Below are positions 1-8,738 of a stretch of DNA of 37,057 nt, piece by piece. A program made the translations under genes and the position numbers. Source of the DNA: Paenibacillus sp. N3.4 (lineage in GTDB: Bacteria; Bacillota; Bacilli; Paenibacillales; NBRC-103111); assembly GCF_008017805.1 (NCBI RefSeq), contig NZ_VRTT01000072.1, positions 1 through 37,057 of the forward strand, written 5' to 3'. The notes below the pieces were generated by a model that was not told where the DNA came from, ran no database searches, and saw only the letters and a program-made list of their open reading frames with translations. Position 1 is the stretch's first letter. Each line of letters opens with the position of its first letter.

Positions 1-113
1 TTTAGTCTTACGTCTAATTCTTCTACAAGAATCTGGTGTCGGTACTTTACACACCATACGATGTGGTACTGAATGGCATAGACGTAACCACGACCATGCT
101 TAATTTCTGACAT
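1..113 (-). CDS. tnpA: IS200/IS605 TnpA transposase, N-terminal part (runs off window)
   Basis: The complement strand, starting at the ATG at 113-111, reads MSEIKHGRGYVYAIQYHIVW and continues with CVKYRHQILVEE. This is the N-terminus of an IS200/IS605 Y1-type (HUH) single-strand transposase, with the YHIVWCVKYR stretch typical of the family. The start has a good ribosome site (AGAGGTGA, 5 nt upstream). Only about 37 codons lie in the window, so the HUH motif and catalytic Tyr cannot be checked. The neighbouring hairpin at 212-249 fits the left end of the same element. Family assignment is firm; intactness is unknown. Confidence 0.85.
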   Translation of the reverse strand, partial: MSEIKHGRGYVYAIQYHIVWCVKYRHQILVEELDVRL

Positions 114-211
114 AAAATCACCTCTGACTACAGAATAGCATATGTCAGTGTTATTTTCCTATAGAAACCTTGACACTAAAAGGATTGTTGTAATAGTTAC
201 CTAAACATGTG

Positions 212-249
212 TCGGATAGTTAACGTGGCATAAGCCACGCCCTATCCGA
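212..249. repeat. Subterminal imperfect palindrome, probable IS200/IS605 left-end hairpin
   Basis: TCGGATAG (212-219) pairs with CTATCCGA (242-249), and CGTGGC (224-229) pairs inside it with GCCACG (234-239) around an ATAA loop. Unpaired TTAA and CC lie between the two stems. IS200/IS605 transposases recognise such interrupted hairpins near the ends of the element, and this one lies about 100 bp upstream of the tnpA start, where the left end is expected. The cleavage site itself was not identified. Confidence 0.6.
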
Positions 250-271
250 AGTTTTCTAACTCACGACTGAA

Positions 272-415
272 GGCACGAGTTTGCGAAAACTTTTCATCAA
301 CAAAAAGAAAGTCTACCGGCTCTGTCGGGAACTTGACATTCTGCAGCCGCAGTGCAGAAAGCGAATTTCAAAATGCTACCCGACAAAACACTGTATCGAA
401 GAATTAAGCGCATGA
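272..415 (+). pseudogene. IS3-family transposase orfB fragment
   Basis: One open frame contains FINKKKVYRLCRELDILQPQ, a typical N-terminal segment of IS3-family OrfB (IS150-like; the HTH_21 region before the DDE integrase core), and stops at TGA 413-415. The DDE catalytic domain is absent and no start codon is evident, so this is a fragment inside the insertion-sequence mosaic. It ends about 60 nt before the terminator at 473. Confidence 0.6.
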
Positions 416-472
416 AAAGACTGGCGAATTAATAAGTTTCTTTCCTGGAATAATAACTGCAGAAACGCGGTC

Positions 473-508
473 AGCCTGTTGATTAAGTTCAACAGGCTTT
501 TATTTTTT
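473..508 (+). terminator. Intrinsic terminator
   Basis: AGCCTGTTGA (473-482) pairs perfectly with TCAACAGGCT (489-498) around a 6-nt loop and is followed by TTTATTTTTT. It ends transcription coming from the IS3 remnant side. Confidence 0.8.
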
Positions 509-525
509 CTTCTACTTTGAGGTCC

Positions 526-664
526 AAAATGCATACGAATCGTTTGTATTGAAGAGCTTGTCCCCCAAGATCATCTACACAGAAAAATACAATCCTACCA
601 TCGACTTCTCTTTTATTCTCGAGAAAGTGAAGCCTTTTTACTATGAAGATAATGGTCGACCATC
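526..664 (+). pseudogene. IS1182-family transposase N-terminal fragment
   Basis: Two frames together give RIVCIEELVPQDHLHRKI and then TIDFSFILEKVKPFYYEDNG-RPS. This order (ELVPxDHLLRKI, IDFSFI, EDNGRPSIDP) is the conserved N-terminus of IS1182-family transposases. A frameshift separates the halves, and homology stops at about 664 where the inverted yheC/yheD-like fragment begins. The DDE core is missing. Confidence 0.65.
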
Positions 665-904
665 CACAGATTTGTTCCGCTGCAGCTCGGCTCGTAAGTC
701 CATGGTGCCGTTATTTCCGACTTTCACCAGATCGATTCCCTGCTGGACAAGGATTTCCAAGTTGCCAAAAAAACGCTTCAGCACCTTGTTCATGTCCTTG
801 AAGTGTTTCGCCTTGTCGCGAACGAGGCTGCCGATGACACAGTTGCTGTACCGGCACCCCTTATACTTCACTTTGACGACCCGCATCACCTGCCTGCCGC
901 CTCT
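641..904 (-). pseudogene. YheC/YheD-family (ATP-grasp) internal fragment
   Basis: On the complement, roughly 662-904 encodes a segment that aligns without gaps to the middle of the intact YheC/YheD-like protein encoded at 13279-14361. Shared stretches include AKHFKDMNKVLKRFFG, ILVQQGIDLVKVGNNGT and DLRAELQRNK. The DNA is also clearly similar but diverged, so this looks like a piece of a paralogue rather than a recent duplicate. It is cut on both sides by transposase scraps (IS1182 on one side, IS66 on the other) and has no start, N-domain or ATP-grasp C-domain. It cannot be functional. Confidence 0.75.
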
Positions 905-1119
905 GCGAACGCGAAGAGATTCGCATACCAATCGTGACGGATCCCATGCCGAAACTTGTTTATCCGGGAAGTCTGGCCTCTCCATCAATCATTGCGCATG
1001 TCATGAGCCAGAAGGATGACGACAGTCAACCGCTGTACCGCCAGGAGCAGCAGTTTGCCCATTTGGGTCTGACGATCTCACGGCAGAAACTCACGAACTG
1101 GATGATCTACGGCGCATAG
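901..1119 (+). pseudogene. IS66-family transposase (TnpC) fragment
   Basis: The frame reads EEIRIPIVTDPMPKLVYPGS, then LASPSIIAHVMSQK, PLYRQEQQF and LGLTISRQKLTNW, and stops at 1117-1119. PMPKxxxPGSLASPS and PLYRQEQxxxxLGxxLSRQTLxNW are hallmark N-proximal segments of the IS66 transposase, just before its catalytic domain. The catalytic part is absent and the 5' side is fused to the yheC/D scrap at about 900. Confidence 0.8.
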
Positions 1120-1297
1120 CAACATAGTTCAACTGAGTTGGCACCCCTGAAAATACCTTCTTGGATACTATTTTCAAGAATGGATGGATCTCTAGTATTT
1201 TGAAAAACAACGAATAAGTATCCCGAGATGACAGTAGAGTGCGCTACAAAAAGCAGGGAACATGAGGAGGAGGTTTTCTGTCTTTATGATCCATGAT

Positions 1298-1315
1298 TAT
1301 GCATAAAAATTGTAT
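1298..1315. promoter_or_regulatory. Candidate ARG box (ArgR/AhrC operator), upstream
   Basis: TATGCATAAAAATTGTAT matches the ArgR/AhrC consensus (WNTGAATWWWWATTCANW) at about 15 of 18 positions. It lies about 95 bp upstream of the promoter-proximal box at 1407. Arginine repressors commonly bind pairs of boxes ahead of Bacillus-type arg operons. The rest of 1120-1290 holds no recognisable gene. Confidence 0.5.
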
Positions 1316-1387
1316 AATTCCACAATCTTATGTAATCTATTTCAATCAAGAAATTCAATTAAAAAAGAAAATTAGGCAATTGTTTCA

Positions 1388-1424
1388 TTGGATAATTATT
1401 ACTTTTAATTTATAATTATTCATA
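1388..1424 (+). promoter_or_regulatory. Arginine operon promoter overlapped by an ARG box
   Basis: A sigma-A-like promoter has -35 TTGGAT (1388-1393), 17 bp spacing and -10 TATAAT (1411-1416). The ARG-box candidate AATTTATAATTATTCATA (1407-1424) matches 16 of 18 consensus positions and covers the -10, so bound arginine repressor would block RNA polymerase. This is the expected control of the argC/argJ operon downstream. Binding is inferred from the sequence only. Confidence 0.6.
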
Positions 1425-1440
1425 TATACAACGTAACAAA

Positions 1441-1506
1441 ATGAAAGCTAAAGCTATAATAATTGGAGGTAGGGGTTACGGGAAAGTTATTCATTTGTAC
1501 ACATAA
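1441..1506 (+). pseudogene. argC: argC N-terminal remnant
   Basis: A 21-codon ORF reads MKAKAIIIGGRGYGKVIHLY and one more residue, then TAA. It resembles the ArgC (N-acetyl-gamma-glutamyl-phosphate reductase) N-terminus, whose NAD(P)-binding start is MKxAIIGATGYGGxELIRLL. It sits exactly where argC belongs in Bacillus-type operons, between the promoter and argJ. The gap to argJ (1507-1620) is far too short for the remaining 320 or so residues, so most of the gene has been deleted. No ribosome site precedes this ATG. Assignment rests on position plus a short match. Confidence 0.45.
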
Positions 1507-1620
1507 TTTTACGGAAAATATCCTTTCGTAAGAATAGGGAAAGAAAGGAATATACCTGAAGAACAAGTCAACTAGCGTAATAAATACGAACAATGGAACT
1601 TTAAAGGGGGATCTCGGTCG

Positions 1621-2847
1621 ATGCCAGCATTTTCAAAAAATGAAGTAGTTATTTTTGAGGAAGAAAGTATAGCATTTCCTGCGGGGTATAGAGCCGGTGG
1701 CATGCATTGCGGTTTAAAAAGAAAAAAGCTGGACTTAGGCTATATAGTTTCTGATGTTCCCGCGACTGTCGCTGGTGTGTATACAACGAACATTTTTCAA
1801 GCAGCTCCACTATTAGTGACACAAGAAAGCATTGCTAAAGAAAATATGATTCAAGCGATAATTGTGAATTCTGGTAATGCCAATGCCTGCACAGGGGAGC
1901 AAGGATTGATCGATGCATTTGAAATGCAAAAAGAATTCGCCAACGAGCTTGGTATTAAGGAACACCTCGTAGCAGTTACCTCAACAGGAGTCATTGGTGT
2001 CCCTTTGCCGATGGACCGATTGAAAGCGGGGATTAAGCAAATCCTTCATAAAGAGTATGCAGATGAAGCAAACTTCAAGCAAGCAATTTTAACGACCGAT
2101 ACTTGCATCAAACAAATTGCAGTCCAAATAACAATTGACGGAAAAATCGTTAGCATAGGTGGAGCCGCTAAGGGCTCAGGGATGATTCATCCAAACATGG
2201 CGACTATGCTTAGTTTTGTTACAACCGATGCCAATATTGCACACGAGGATTTACTTTATGCTCTTAAAGAAGTAACCAACCAAACATTCAATATGATTAC
2301 CGTCGATGGAGATACAAGCACAAACGACATTGTCTTGGTGATGGCAAATGGAATCGCAGATAACAATCAGCTAACAAAAGAACATCCTGATTGGAATTTG
2401 TTTATGAATGGATTAAAGGTTGTCTGTGAGTCACTTGCCAAAAAAATTGCTAAAGACGGCGAAGGGGCAACAAAGCTGATTGAGGTTCAAGTGGGCGGAG
2501 CATTCAGCACCGATGCTGCAAGAGCAGTTGGCAAAGCGATAATTTCTTCTAGTCTCGTAAAAACTGCCATTTACGGAACTGACCCGAACTGGGGCAGAAT
2601 CGTTTCAGCGATAGGTTATAGTGGGGTACCAGTTGAACCCAATACATTAAAGGTTTCGATCGGGCCATTCCCTGTATTTGAAAACGGCTTGCCTTGTCCG
2701 ATTGTGAGAGCGGACGTAAAAAAATATTTAGAGCTAGAGACAATTAAAATACTAGTTGAACTTAATCAAGGAGAATACAATGCAACCGCATGGGGATGCG
2801 ATTTAACCTACGATTATGTAAAAATCAACGCATCCTACCGTACTTAA
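1621..2847 (+). CDS. argJ: Bifunctional ornithine acetyltransferase / N-acetylglutamate synthase
   Basis: ArgJ moves the acetyl group from N-acetylornithine to glutamate, recycling it in arginine synthesis; bifunctional forms also make N-acetylglutamate from acetyl-CoA. The 408-residue length is normal. The self-cleavage site is present: GSGMIHPNMATMLSF, where the Thr of the ATML motif becomes the nucleophile of the beta chain. GDTSTND and NWGRIVSAIGYSG are also family-typical. The ATG has a strong ribosome site (AAAGGGGG, about 10 nt upstream). It is one of only two undamaged genes left in this operon. Without argC, argB and a complete argD nearby, it can work only if those functions are encoded elsewhere. 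Confidence 0.95.
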   Translation: MPAFSKNEVVIFEEESIAFPAGYRAGGMHCGLKRKKLDLGYIVSDVPATVAGVYTTNIFQAAPLLVTQESIAKENMIQAIIVNSGNANACTGEQGLIDAFEMQKEFANELGIKEHLVAVTSTGVIGVPLPMDRLKAGIKQILHKEYADEANFKQAILTTDTCIKQIAVQITIDGKIVSIGGAAKGSGMIHPNMATMLSFVTTDANIAHEDLLYALKEVTNQTFNMITVDGDTSTNDIVLVMANGIADNNQLTKEHPDWNLFMNGLKVVCESLAKKIAKDGEGATKLIEVQVGGAFSTDAARAVGKAIISSSLVKTAIYGTDPNWGRIVSAIGYSGVPVEPNTLKVSIGPFPVFENGLPCPIVRADVKKYLELETIKILVELNQGEYNATAWGCDLTYDYVKINASYRT

Positions 2848-2859
2848 AGTAGGGGCAAT

Positions 2860-3004
2860 ATGAAGTACCTAGTTATTAAGTGTGGAGGCAAAAACCTTAA
2901 CGTTGAACTACCTTTACGAACGGTCTACCACCACGAAAGAAGAAATAAACGAACTTAAAGCAACGATGGAAAAAACTTTCAAAATATACAAAGAAAGCGA
3001 GTGA
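2860..3004 (+). pseudogene. argB 5' end joined to argD 3' end (deletion scar)
   Basis: An ATG at 2860 opens MKYLVIKCGG, the N-terminus of acetylglutamate kinase (ArgB) with its Gly-rich phosphate loop; this frame stops at 2958. In another frame, 2927-3004 reads TTKEEINELKATMEKTFKIY and ends with a TGA whose bases overlap the carA GTG (GTGA). That tail fits the C-terminus of acetylornithine aminotransferase (ArgD), which precedes carA in Bacillus-type argCJBD-carAB-argF operons. The simplest reading is one deletion removing most of argB and argD. The argB match is good; the argD tail is inferred partly from position. Confidence 0.6.
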
Positions 3005-4092
3005 GTGTTTTGGATAAAGGATATCTTACTTTGGAAACCGGCGAAGTGTTTGAAGGTGTACTTATTGGTGAAATGAAGGATTCGTTTGGAGAAGTCGTTT
3101 TTAATACGAGTATGACAGGCTACCAAGAAATTATCACAGACCCTTCGTATGCTGGGCAAATTGTTACCTTTTGCTATCCCATAATCGGAAATTACGGAAT
3201 CAATGCGATGGATGATGAAAGCATCACTCCAGCATTAGAAGGAGTAATTATTGGCGATCTATGTGAAACCCCGAGCCATTATCAATCGATAAATAAGTTT
3301 TCTGAAAAACTAAAGCAGGGTGGAGTTCCTGGAATTGCTGGAGTGGATACACGTTTTTTAGTTAAAACCATACGCAGTCGTGGTACGGTAAAAGGGTTTT
3401 TAAGCAATTGCAAGGTTGAGAAACAGAATTTTCCAGAAGAGAAAAAAACTCCATCATGGGTTGAAAAAGTATCTACGAAAAAAATCCAGTTTTTCAAAAA
3501 CAACGGTCCACATGTGGTTTTAATGGATTTTGGATATAAAAAATCGATACTTAACGCTCTTTTAGAAGAAAATTGTTCGGTTACAATTGTTCCATACAAT
3601 ACTCCTTTTGAAAAAATAAATGCTTTGAATCCTGATGGTGTCCTGTTTAGCAATGGACCTGGAGACCCGATGGAATTAAAACAGTGGTTTCCACAAATTA
3701 AAAAGATTAGCCAGCACTGTCCAACATTTGGGATTTGTCTTGGCCATCAGTTAATTGCCCTTGCTTATGGGGCAAAAACGGAAAAACTTGCTTACGGACA
3801 TCGCGGTGCCAATCATCCCGTAAAGGAATTAACTACAGGCAAGGTGAAAATTACCGCTCAAAATCATGGATATGTTGTTGTTGACGAAAGTATTGACAAG
3901 AATACCTTTGATGTAACATACCGCAATGTCAATGATCAATCCATTGAAGGAATAAAGCATCATAACTTTCCGATCCAGACAGTACAATTTCATCCAGAAG
4001 CCCACCCAGGTCCGAACGATACAGCTCATCTCTTAACAGAATTTGTGAGCGAGATAACTTCATTTGGAGAGACACGTTATGCCGTTAAATAA
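3001..4092 (+). CDS. carA: Carbamoyl-phosphate synthase small subunit (glutaminase), arginine operon type
   Basis: CarA hydrolyses glutamine and passes ammonia to CarB for carbamoyl phosphate synthesis. The 363-residue length is normal. The N-terminal CPSase small-chain domain has FNTSMTGYQEIITDPSY. The C-terminal class I glutamine amidotransferase has FSNGPGDP, the nucleophile Cys in FGICLGHQL and the His-Glu pair in QFHPEAHPGP. The GTG start at 3001 overlaps the preceding stop as GTGA, which favours translational coupling because the ribosome site is weak. Its 3' end overlaps the carB start by 14 nt. The arginine-specific role is inferred from the operon. Intact. Confidence 0.93.
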   Translation: MSVLDKGYLTLETGEVFEGVLIGEMKDSFGEVVFNTSMTGYQEIITDPSYAGQIVTFCYPIIGNYGINAMDDESITPALEGVIIGDLCETPSHYQSINKFSEKLKQGGVPGIAGVDTRFLVKTIRSRGTVKGFLSNCKVEKQNFPEEKKTPSWVEKVSTKKIQFFKNNGPHVVLMDFGYKKSILNALLEENCSVTIVPYNTPFEKINALNPDGVLFSNGPGDPMELKQWFPQIKKISQHCPTFGICLGHQLIALAYGAKTEKLAYGHRGANHPVKELTTGKVKITAQNHGYVVVDESIDKNTFDVTYRNVNDQSIEGIKHHNFPIQTVQFHPEAHPGPNDTAHLLTEFVSEITSFGETRYAVK

Positions 4093-7000
4093 AAATCTGA
4101 AAAAGGTACTCGTGATCGGATCAGGCCCGATTGTCATTGGGCAGGCGGCGGAATTTGATTATGCAGGAACGCAAGCCTGTATTGCCCTTAAAGAAGAGGG
4201 AATTGAGGTTATATTAATCAATAATAACCCTGCCACGATCATGACTGATGAAACCGTTGCCGATAAAGTATATATTGAACCCCTCACAGTTGAAACAATA
4301 GAAAAAATCATTAAAAAGGAAAGCCCGAACGGAATTATTGGAACATTGGGTGGGCAAACTGGTCTGAATTTAACTGTTCAGCTTTACGAACAGAACATTT
4401 TGCAAAAGCACAATGTAGAGTTGCTTGGAACGTCGGTGGAATCGATCAAAAATGGAGAGGACCGAGAAAAGTTCCGCAATTTAATGATAGAAATTAGTGA
4501 GCCTATCCCGGAGTCAATGATTATCCATAGTTATGAGAAAGGCGCTGAATTTGTCGAAGAAATTGGCTATCCTGTCATTATCCGTCCAGCTTACACCCTT
4601 GGAGGCGAAGGGGGCGGATTTGCTTACAACGATGAAGAACTTGAAATCATACTGAAAAAAGGGTTAGCGGCAAGCCCGATTCATCAAGTTTTAGTAGAGA
4701 GAAGTATTAAAGGTTGGAAGGAAATTGAATATGAAGTCATAAGAGATGCAAATGATACATGCATTATTGTTTGCAACATGGAAAATATGGACCCGGTTGG
4801 CGTTCATACTGGCGATTCGATTGTTGTCGCCCCATCACAAACATTGACAGATGTTCAATACCAGATGCTTCGTGATTCTTCTATTAAAGTAATCAGGGAA
4901 TTGGGGATAATTGGTGGATGCAACATCCAGTTCGCTGTTAATCCAGTTTCAAATCAGTATTGCATCATAGAGGTAAATCCAAGGGTTAGCCGTTCATCGG
5001 CGCTAGCATCAAAAGCGACAGGATACCCGATAGCCCGGATGGCTGCAAAGTGTTCAATTGGTTATCATTTGGATGAGATTGTGAATCCAATAACAGGTAA
5101 TACATTTGCTTCTTTTGAGCCTGTGATTGATTATATTGTGGTGAAACTACCGCGTTTTCCTTTTGATAAATTTCCTGAAGCTGATCGAACATTAGGGACG
5201 CAAATGAAAGCAACTGGAGAAGTAATGGCCATTGACCGAACATTTGAAGGTGCGTTAAACAAGGCAATTCGCTCGATGGAAATGAATAATTATGGACTTT
5301 GTACAGTGGTAAATAAATCACTGGATACGGAAACCTTGTTTGAACTTCTTGAAAAGGCGAATGATCAGCGGCTATATGTCATTGCGGAAGGCTTTAGAAG
5401 AGGAATTTCTTTTGAAAAAATTCAGCAATTAACACAGATTGATCCATGGTTTTTACACAAAATTAACTCAATCGTCGAGTTAGAAAAGGAGTTATCTTCT
5501 TATATTTGGGATGAAGTTCCTATTTCACTGCTTAAAGAAGCGAAGCGAATAAATATTTCCGACAAGCTGATTTCACAAATTTATAATATCCCTGAAAAAC
5601 AAATAAGACGAAAATGGAAAGAACTCAACTGGAAACCGGGCTTTAAGATGGTTGATACTTGTTCGGCAGAATTTGATGCGGTAACTCCATACTACTATTC
5701 TACCTGGCATGGGTATGACGAGGTTGAGATTACCAGTAGGAAAAAGATACTCGTTATTGGCTCTGGCCCGATTCGAATTGGTCAGGGGATTGAATTTGAT
5801 TACTGCTCGGTCCATGCGGCAAAAACGATTAAGAAAATGGGGTATGAGGCCGTTGTTATCAATAATAACCCTGGGACCGTTAGTACCGACTATTCAGTTT
5901 CAGACCGCCTTTATTTTGAACCTCTTGCTGCCGAAGATGTTCTCCATGTGATTGAAAAAGAGATTGTCGAGGGTGTGTTAATACAATTTGGCGGGCAAAC
6001 AGCTATTAATCTCGCACATGCTTTGGAAGAAGAAGGCGTGAAGAAGATTTTAGGCACATCAGTTGAAAATGTTAATCGCCTTGAAGACCGCAAAGAATTT
6101 TACCAGTTCCTTGAAAATCTAAACATCCCTCATATTGAGGGTAAAACGGTTTCCCATTCGGAGGATTTAGTAGAAGCTGCATCTATACTGGGTTATCCTG
6201 TATTAGTACGTCCGTCCTATGTTATTGGCGGGCAATCGATGTTTACTATTTTTAATGAAGAAGAATTAAGGCACTATATAAATCAGTTAGAGGAAAACTC
6301 GCAGGAAACGATGTGGCCGTTATTAGTAGACCGATTTTTGCCAGGACTAGAATGTGAGATTGATGTGGTTAGTGATGGTGAAAAGATCGTTGTTCCAGGA
6401 ATTTTTGAGCATATTGAAAAAGCTGGAGTTCACTCTGGAGATAGCATTTCAATTTTTCCACCTATCTCATTATCTGTAGCCTTAAAAGAAACATTAATTT
6501 ATTATGCAAGCAAGATTGCAAAGGCTTCACCAATAGTTGGCATTATGAATATCCAATTTGTCATTTTTGAGAACCAGGTTTATGTTCTTGAGGTGAACCC
6601 CCGTTCATCGAGAACGGTGCCAATTATTAGTAAAGTGACAGGAATCCCGATGATTGAGTGGGCAACAAGGGTGCAATTAGGGGAGACTTTAGATGATCTT
6701 TGTTCGGAACAAGGTCTATTGGCTGAGCCCCAATATTTCTCTGTGAAAACACCAGTTTTTTCTTCAAGCAAGCTAAAGGGAGTCGACCATGTGCTTGGAC
6801 CCGAAATGAAATCAACTGGTGAAGTGTTAGGATTAGGGGTTACTTTTCAAGAGGCTTTAAATAAGGCATTGCCTTTAAAATTGTTTGATGGCGAGAAATA
6901 TATTTTTGCGCCATATCTGATCGGGAAAAGCCAGTTAGTCTACCTATCATTCAAAAGCTTAAGGAAAAACAATTCAAGATTGCGGCAACAGAAGGAACGG

Positions 7001-7290
7001 CGTTGTTTTTCCAAGAAAATGGAATCACCGTTGATAAAGTGGTAAAAGATTATCAGGATGTTAATAACCTTTTCCGCTTTCAAAAAATGAGTGCTGTTAT
7101 CAATATACCGAATCAGGGACGAAATAAGGTTAAATTTGGTTTTTATATTCGTGAGCAAGCGACGATCTTCAATGTACCGTTGTTTACTCACTTAGATACG
7201 GTTGATGCGGTTATGTGCTTGCAAAAACAATCTCTCATTGCTTCAGAAGTTCGAACATTGAGTGAATATTACAAAATGGATATTTTTTGA
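4079..7290 (+). pseudogene. carB: Carbamoyl-phosphate synthase large subunit, one frameshift
   Basis: CarB makes carbamoyl phosphate using two homologous ATP-grasp halves. Both begin with the expected motifs: VLVIGSGPIVIGQAAEFDYA near residue 10 and ILVIGSGPIRIGQGIEFDYC near residue 555. The ATG at 4079 (ribosome site GGAGAG) is preferred to an upstream in-frame TTG at 4064. The reading frame is lost at about 6911 (GCG-CC-ATATCTGAT, one base missing). Restoring it continues SDREKPVSLPIIQKL through the MGS-like allosteric domain (ATEGTALFFQENGITVDKV) to TGA at 7290, giving a normal length of about 1070 residues. As read, the protein loses its C-terminal domain. A sequencing error is possible. 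Confidence 0.9.
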
Positions 7291-7311
7291 TGACCGCTCG
7301 CACTTCACTGA

Positions 7312-7690
7312 AACATTAACCGCTACTGGACAGGATAAAGTCAAGGAGGGCTTTGCACCATTATCCGAAGGCTTCACTTTTGCCCTATTTAATGATGCGA
7401 AGTCGGTAGAACAGGCGATCACGCCCCAAACCTGCGCAATTATGCTGGAGATGGTTCAGGGTGAGGGCGGGGTGAACTGTGCAGAGCGAGAGTTTATCAA
7501 GCAGGTGGTCGTTTTGTGTGAGCAGCATGGTTTGCTGCTTATTGTTGATGAAATTCAGACCGGAGTTGGCCGCACAGGCAAGCTATTCGCTTATGAGCAT
7601 TATGGCATTCAACCGGATATTTTCACATTAGCAAAAGGGTTGGGCAGCGGTATGCCTATTGGTGCAATGGTGGGCAAAGAAAAGCTGCAA
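7312..7690 (+). pseudogene. argD: Acetylornithine aminotransferase internal fragment
   Basis: The open frame (running from 7262 to 7714) contains TLTATGQDKVKEGFAPLSEG, MLEMVQGEGGVN, LLIVDEIQTGVGRTGKLFAYEH and TLAKGLGSGMPIGAMV. These are the core PLP-enzyme motifs of ArgD, including the DEIQ aspartate and the PLP lysine in LAKGLG. Both ends are missing: the 5' side joins the sequence just after carB and the 3' side is fused at about 7690 to argF. Higher GC than carAB and the Paenibacillus-like sequence suggest a different origin from the argJ-carAB block. It cannot make a functional enzyme. Confidence 0.85.
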
Positions 7691-8381
7691 CGATTTACAG
7701 CTTGGACGTGGTGAAACAATTTCAGATACTGCCCAGACAATGTCTCGATATTTGGATGGTATTATGATTCGTACCCATGCACACCGTAAGGTGATCGATT
7801 TGGCTCGTGGTACAACGATTCCTGTAATAAACGGATTGACCGACCGTTCGCATCCATGCCAGGCATTAGCGGATTACCAGACGATTCTGGAGAAAAAAGG
7901 ACAATTGCGTGGGTTGAAGGTCGCCTACATTGGGGACGGCAACAATATGGTGCATTCCTTGATGATGGGTGCGGCGAAGCTGGGTATCGATTTTGCTGTG
8001 GCTTCTCCACAGGGCTATGAGCCTAATGTGGAAGTGGTTAAATCTACCATAGATATTGCGAACCAGACGGGTTCCAAGCTCTATATTGGCAGTGATTGCA
8101 AAGAAGCGGTTACCAATGCGGATGTGATTTATACCGATGTATGGGCGAGCATGGGCTTTGAGGCCGAGCAGAAGGAGCGTGAGCTTGCTTTTAAAAATTA
8201 TCAGGTCAATGAGACGCTTGTGAGCCATGCTAATAAAGATTTCCTTTTCATGCACTGCTTGCCTGCACATCGTGGGGAAGAAGTTAGTGAAGGTGTGATC
8301 GATGGGCCGAACTCGATTATTTTTGATCAGGCAGAGAACCGTTTACACGCGCAAAAAGCGATTATGGCAGCTATCATGTAA
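7688..8381 (+). pseudogene. argF: Ornithine carbamoyltransferase, 5'-truncated
   Basis: From NDLQLGRGETISDTAQ onward this is ArgF, which makes citrulline from ornithine and carbamoyl phosphate. It has IMIRTHAHRKV, TDRSHPCQALADYQTI, YIGDGNNMVHSLM, the ornithine-side DVWASMGFE and HCLPAHRGEEVSEGV, then a normal C-terminus (TAA 8379-8381). The first roughly 80 residues, including the carbamoyl-phosphate STRTR loop, are absent, replaced by the argD fragment in another frame. The deletion therefore removed the end of argD and the start of argF together. Non-functional. Confidence 0.9.
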
Positions 8382-8494
8382 TCAGCCTGCAAGCTTTGTG
8401 CAACAGCAGCCGAGCAAGCAAGTTCATCGTCATAGGTGCTTCCCCTTTTTCCAGATTCCCAAGCGTTGGGATTTTAAACTGCGCCCTACTTCGA

Positions 8495-8608
8495 TTATGT
8501 TTTGAAGCAATCGGATTCCTTACCCTGGTAAATCAAGTTTATTGAAACACCACCATATAAATTGACAAGCTTTATAGCCGTATTAGCGAACAGACCGCGA
8601 GTTACCTT
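8495..8608 (-). pseudogene. Possible HPr-family fragment
   Basis: The complement reads KVTRGLFANTAIKLVNLY, then VSINLIYQGKESD and a stop at 8495. This loosely follows the HPr/Crh pattern (GLHARPAxxLVxxAxxxxxxIxLxYxGKxxDxKSI), but the active-site His and Arg are not conserved (FAN in place of HAR) and the C-terminal half is missing. It lies between argF and a lipoprotein remnant. The opposite strand is also open here, so this could be chance. Confidence 0.25.
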
Positions 8609-8738
8609 TAAAGTAAAGCTAGGCAAGGGACTGCTAGGCACATACGGATTTTCGGACCAGCAACATGCGCAAGCCATCAAGGGAGAGCGTGTTACGGCCC
8701 TGAAAGACTTTCTGATTGTGAATGATTTGGTTCCTCAT

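Noticed and set aside
1120..1290. Region before the arg promoter checked for a T-box or other riboswitch leader
   Set aside because: No T-box consensus, specifier stem or terminator/antiterminator pair is seen, and the region lies upstream of the promoter at 1388.
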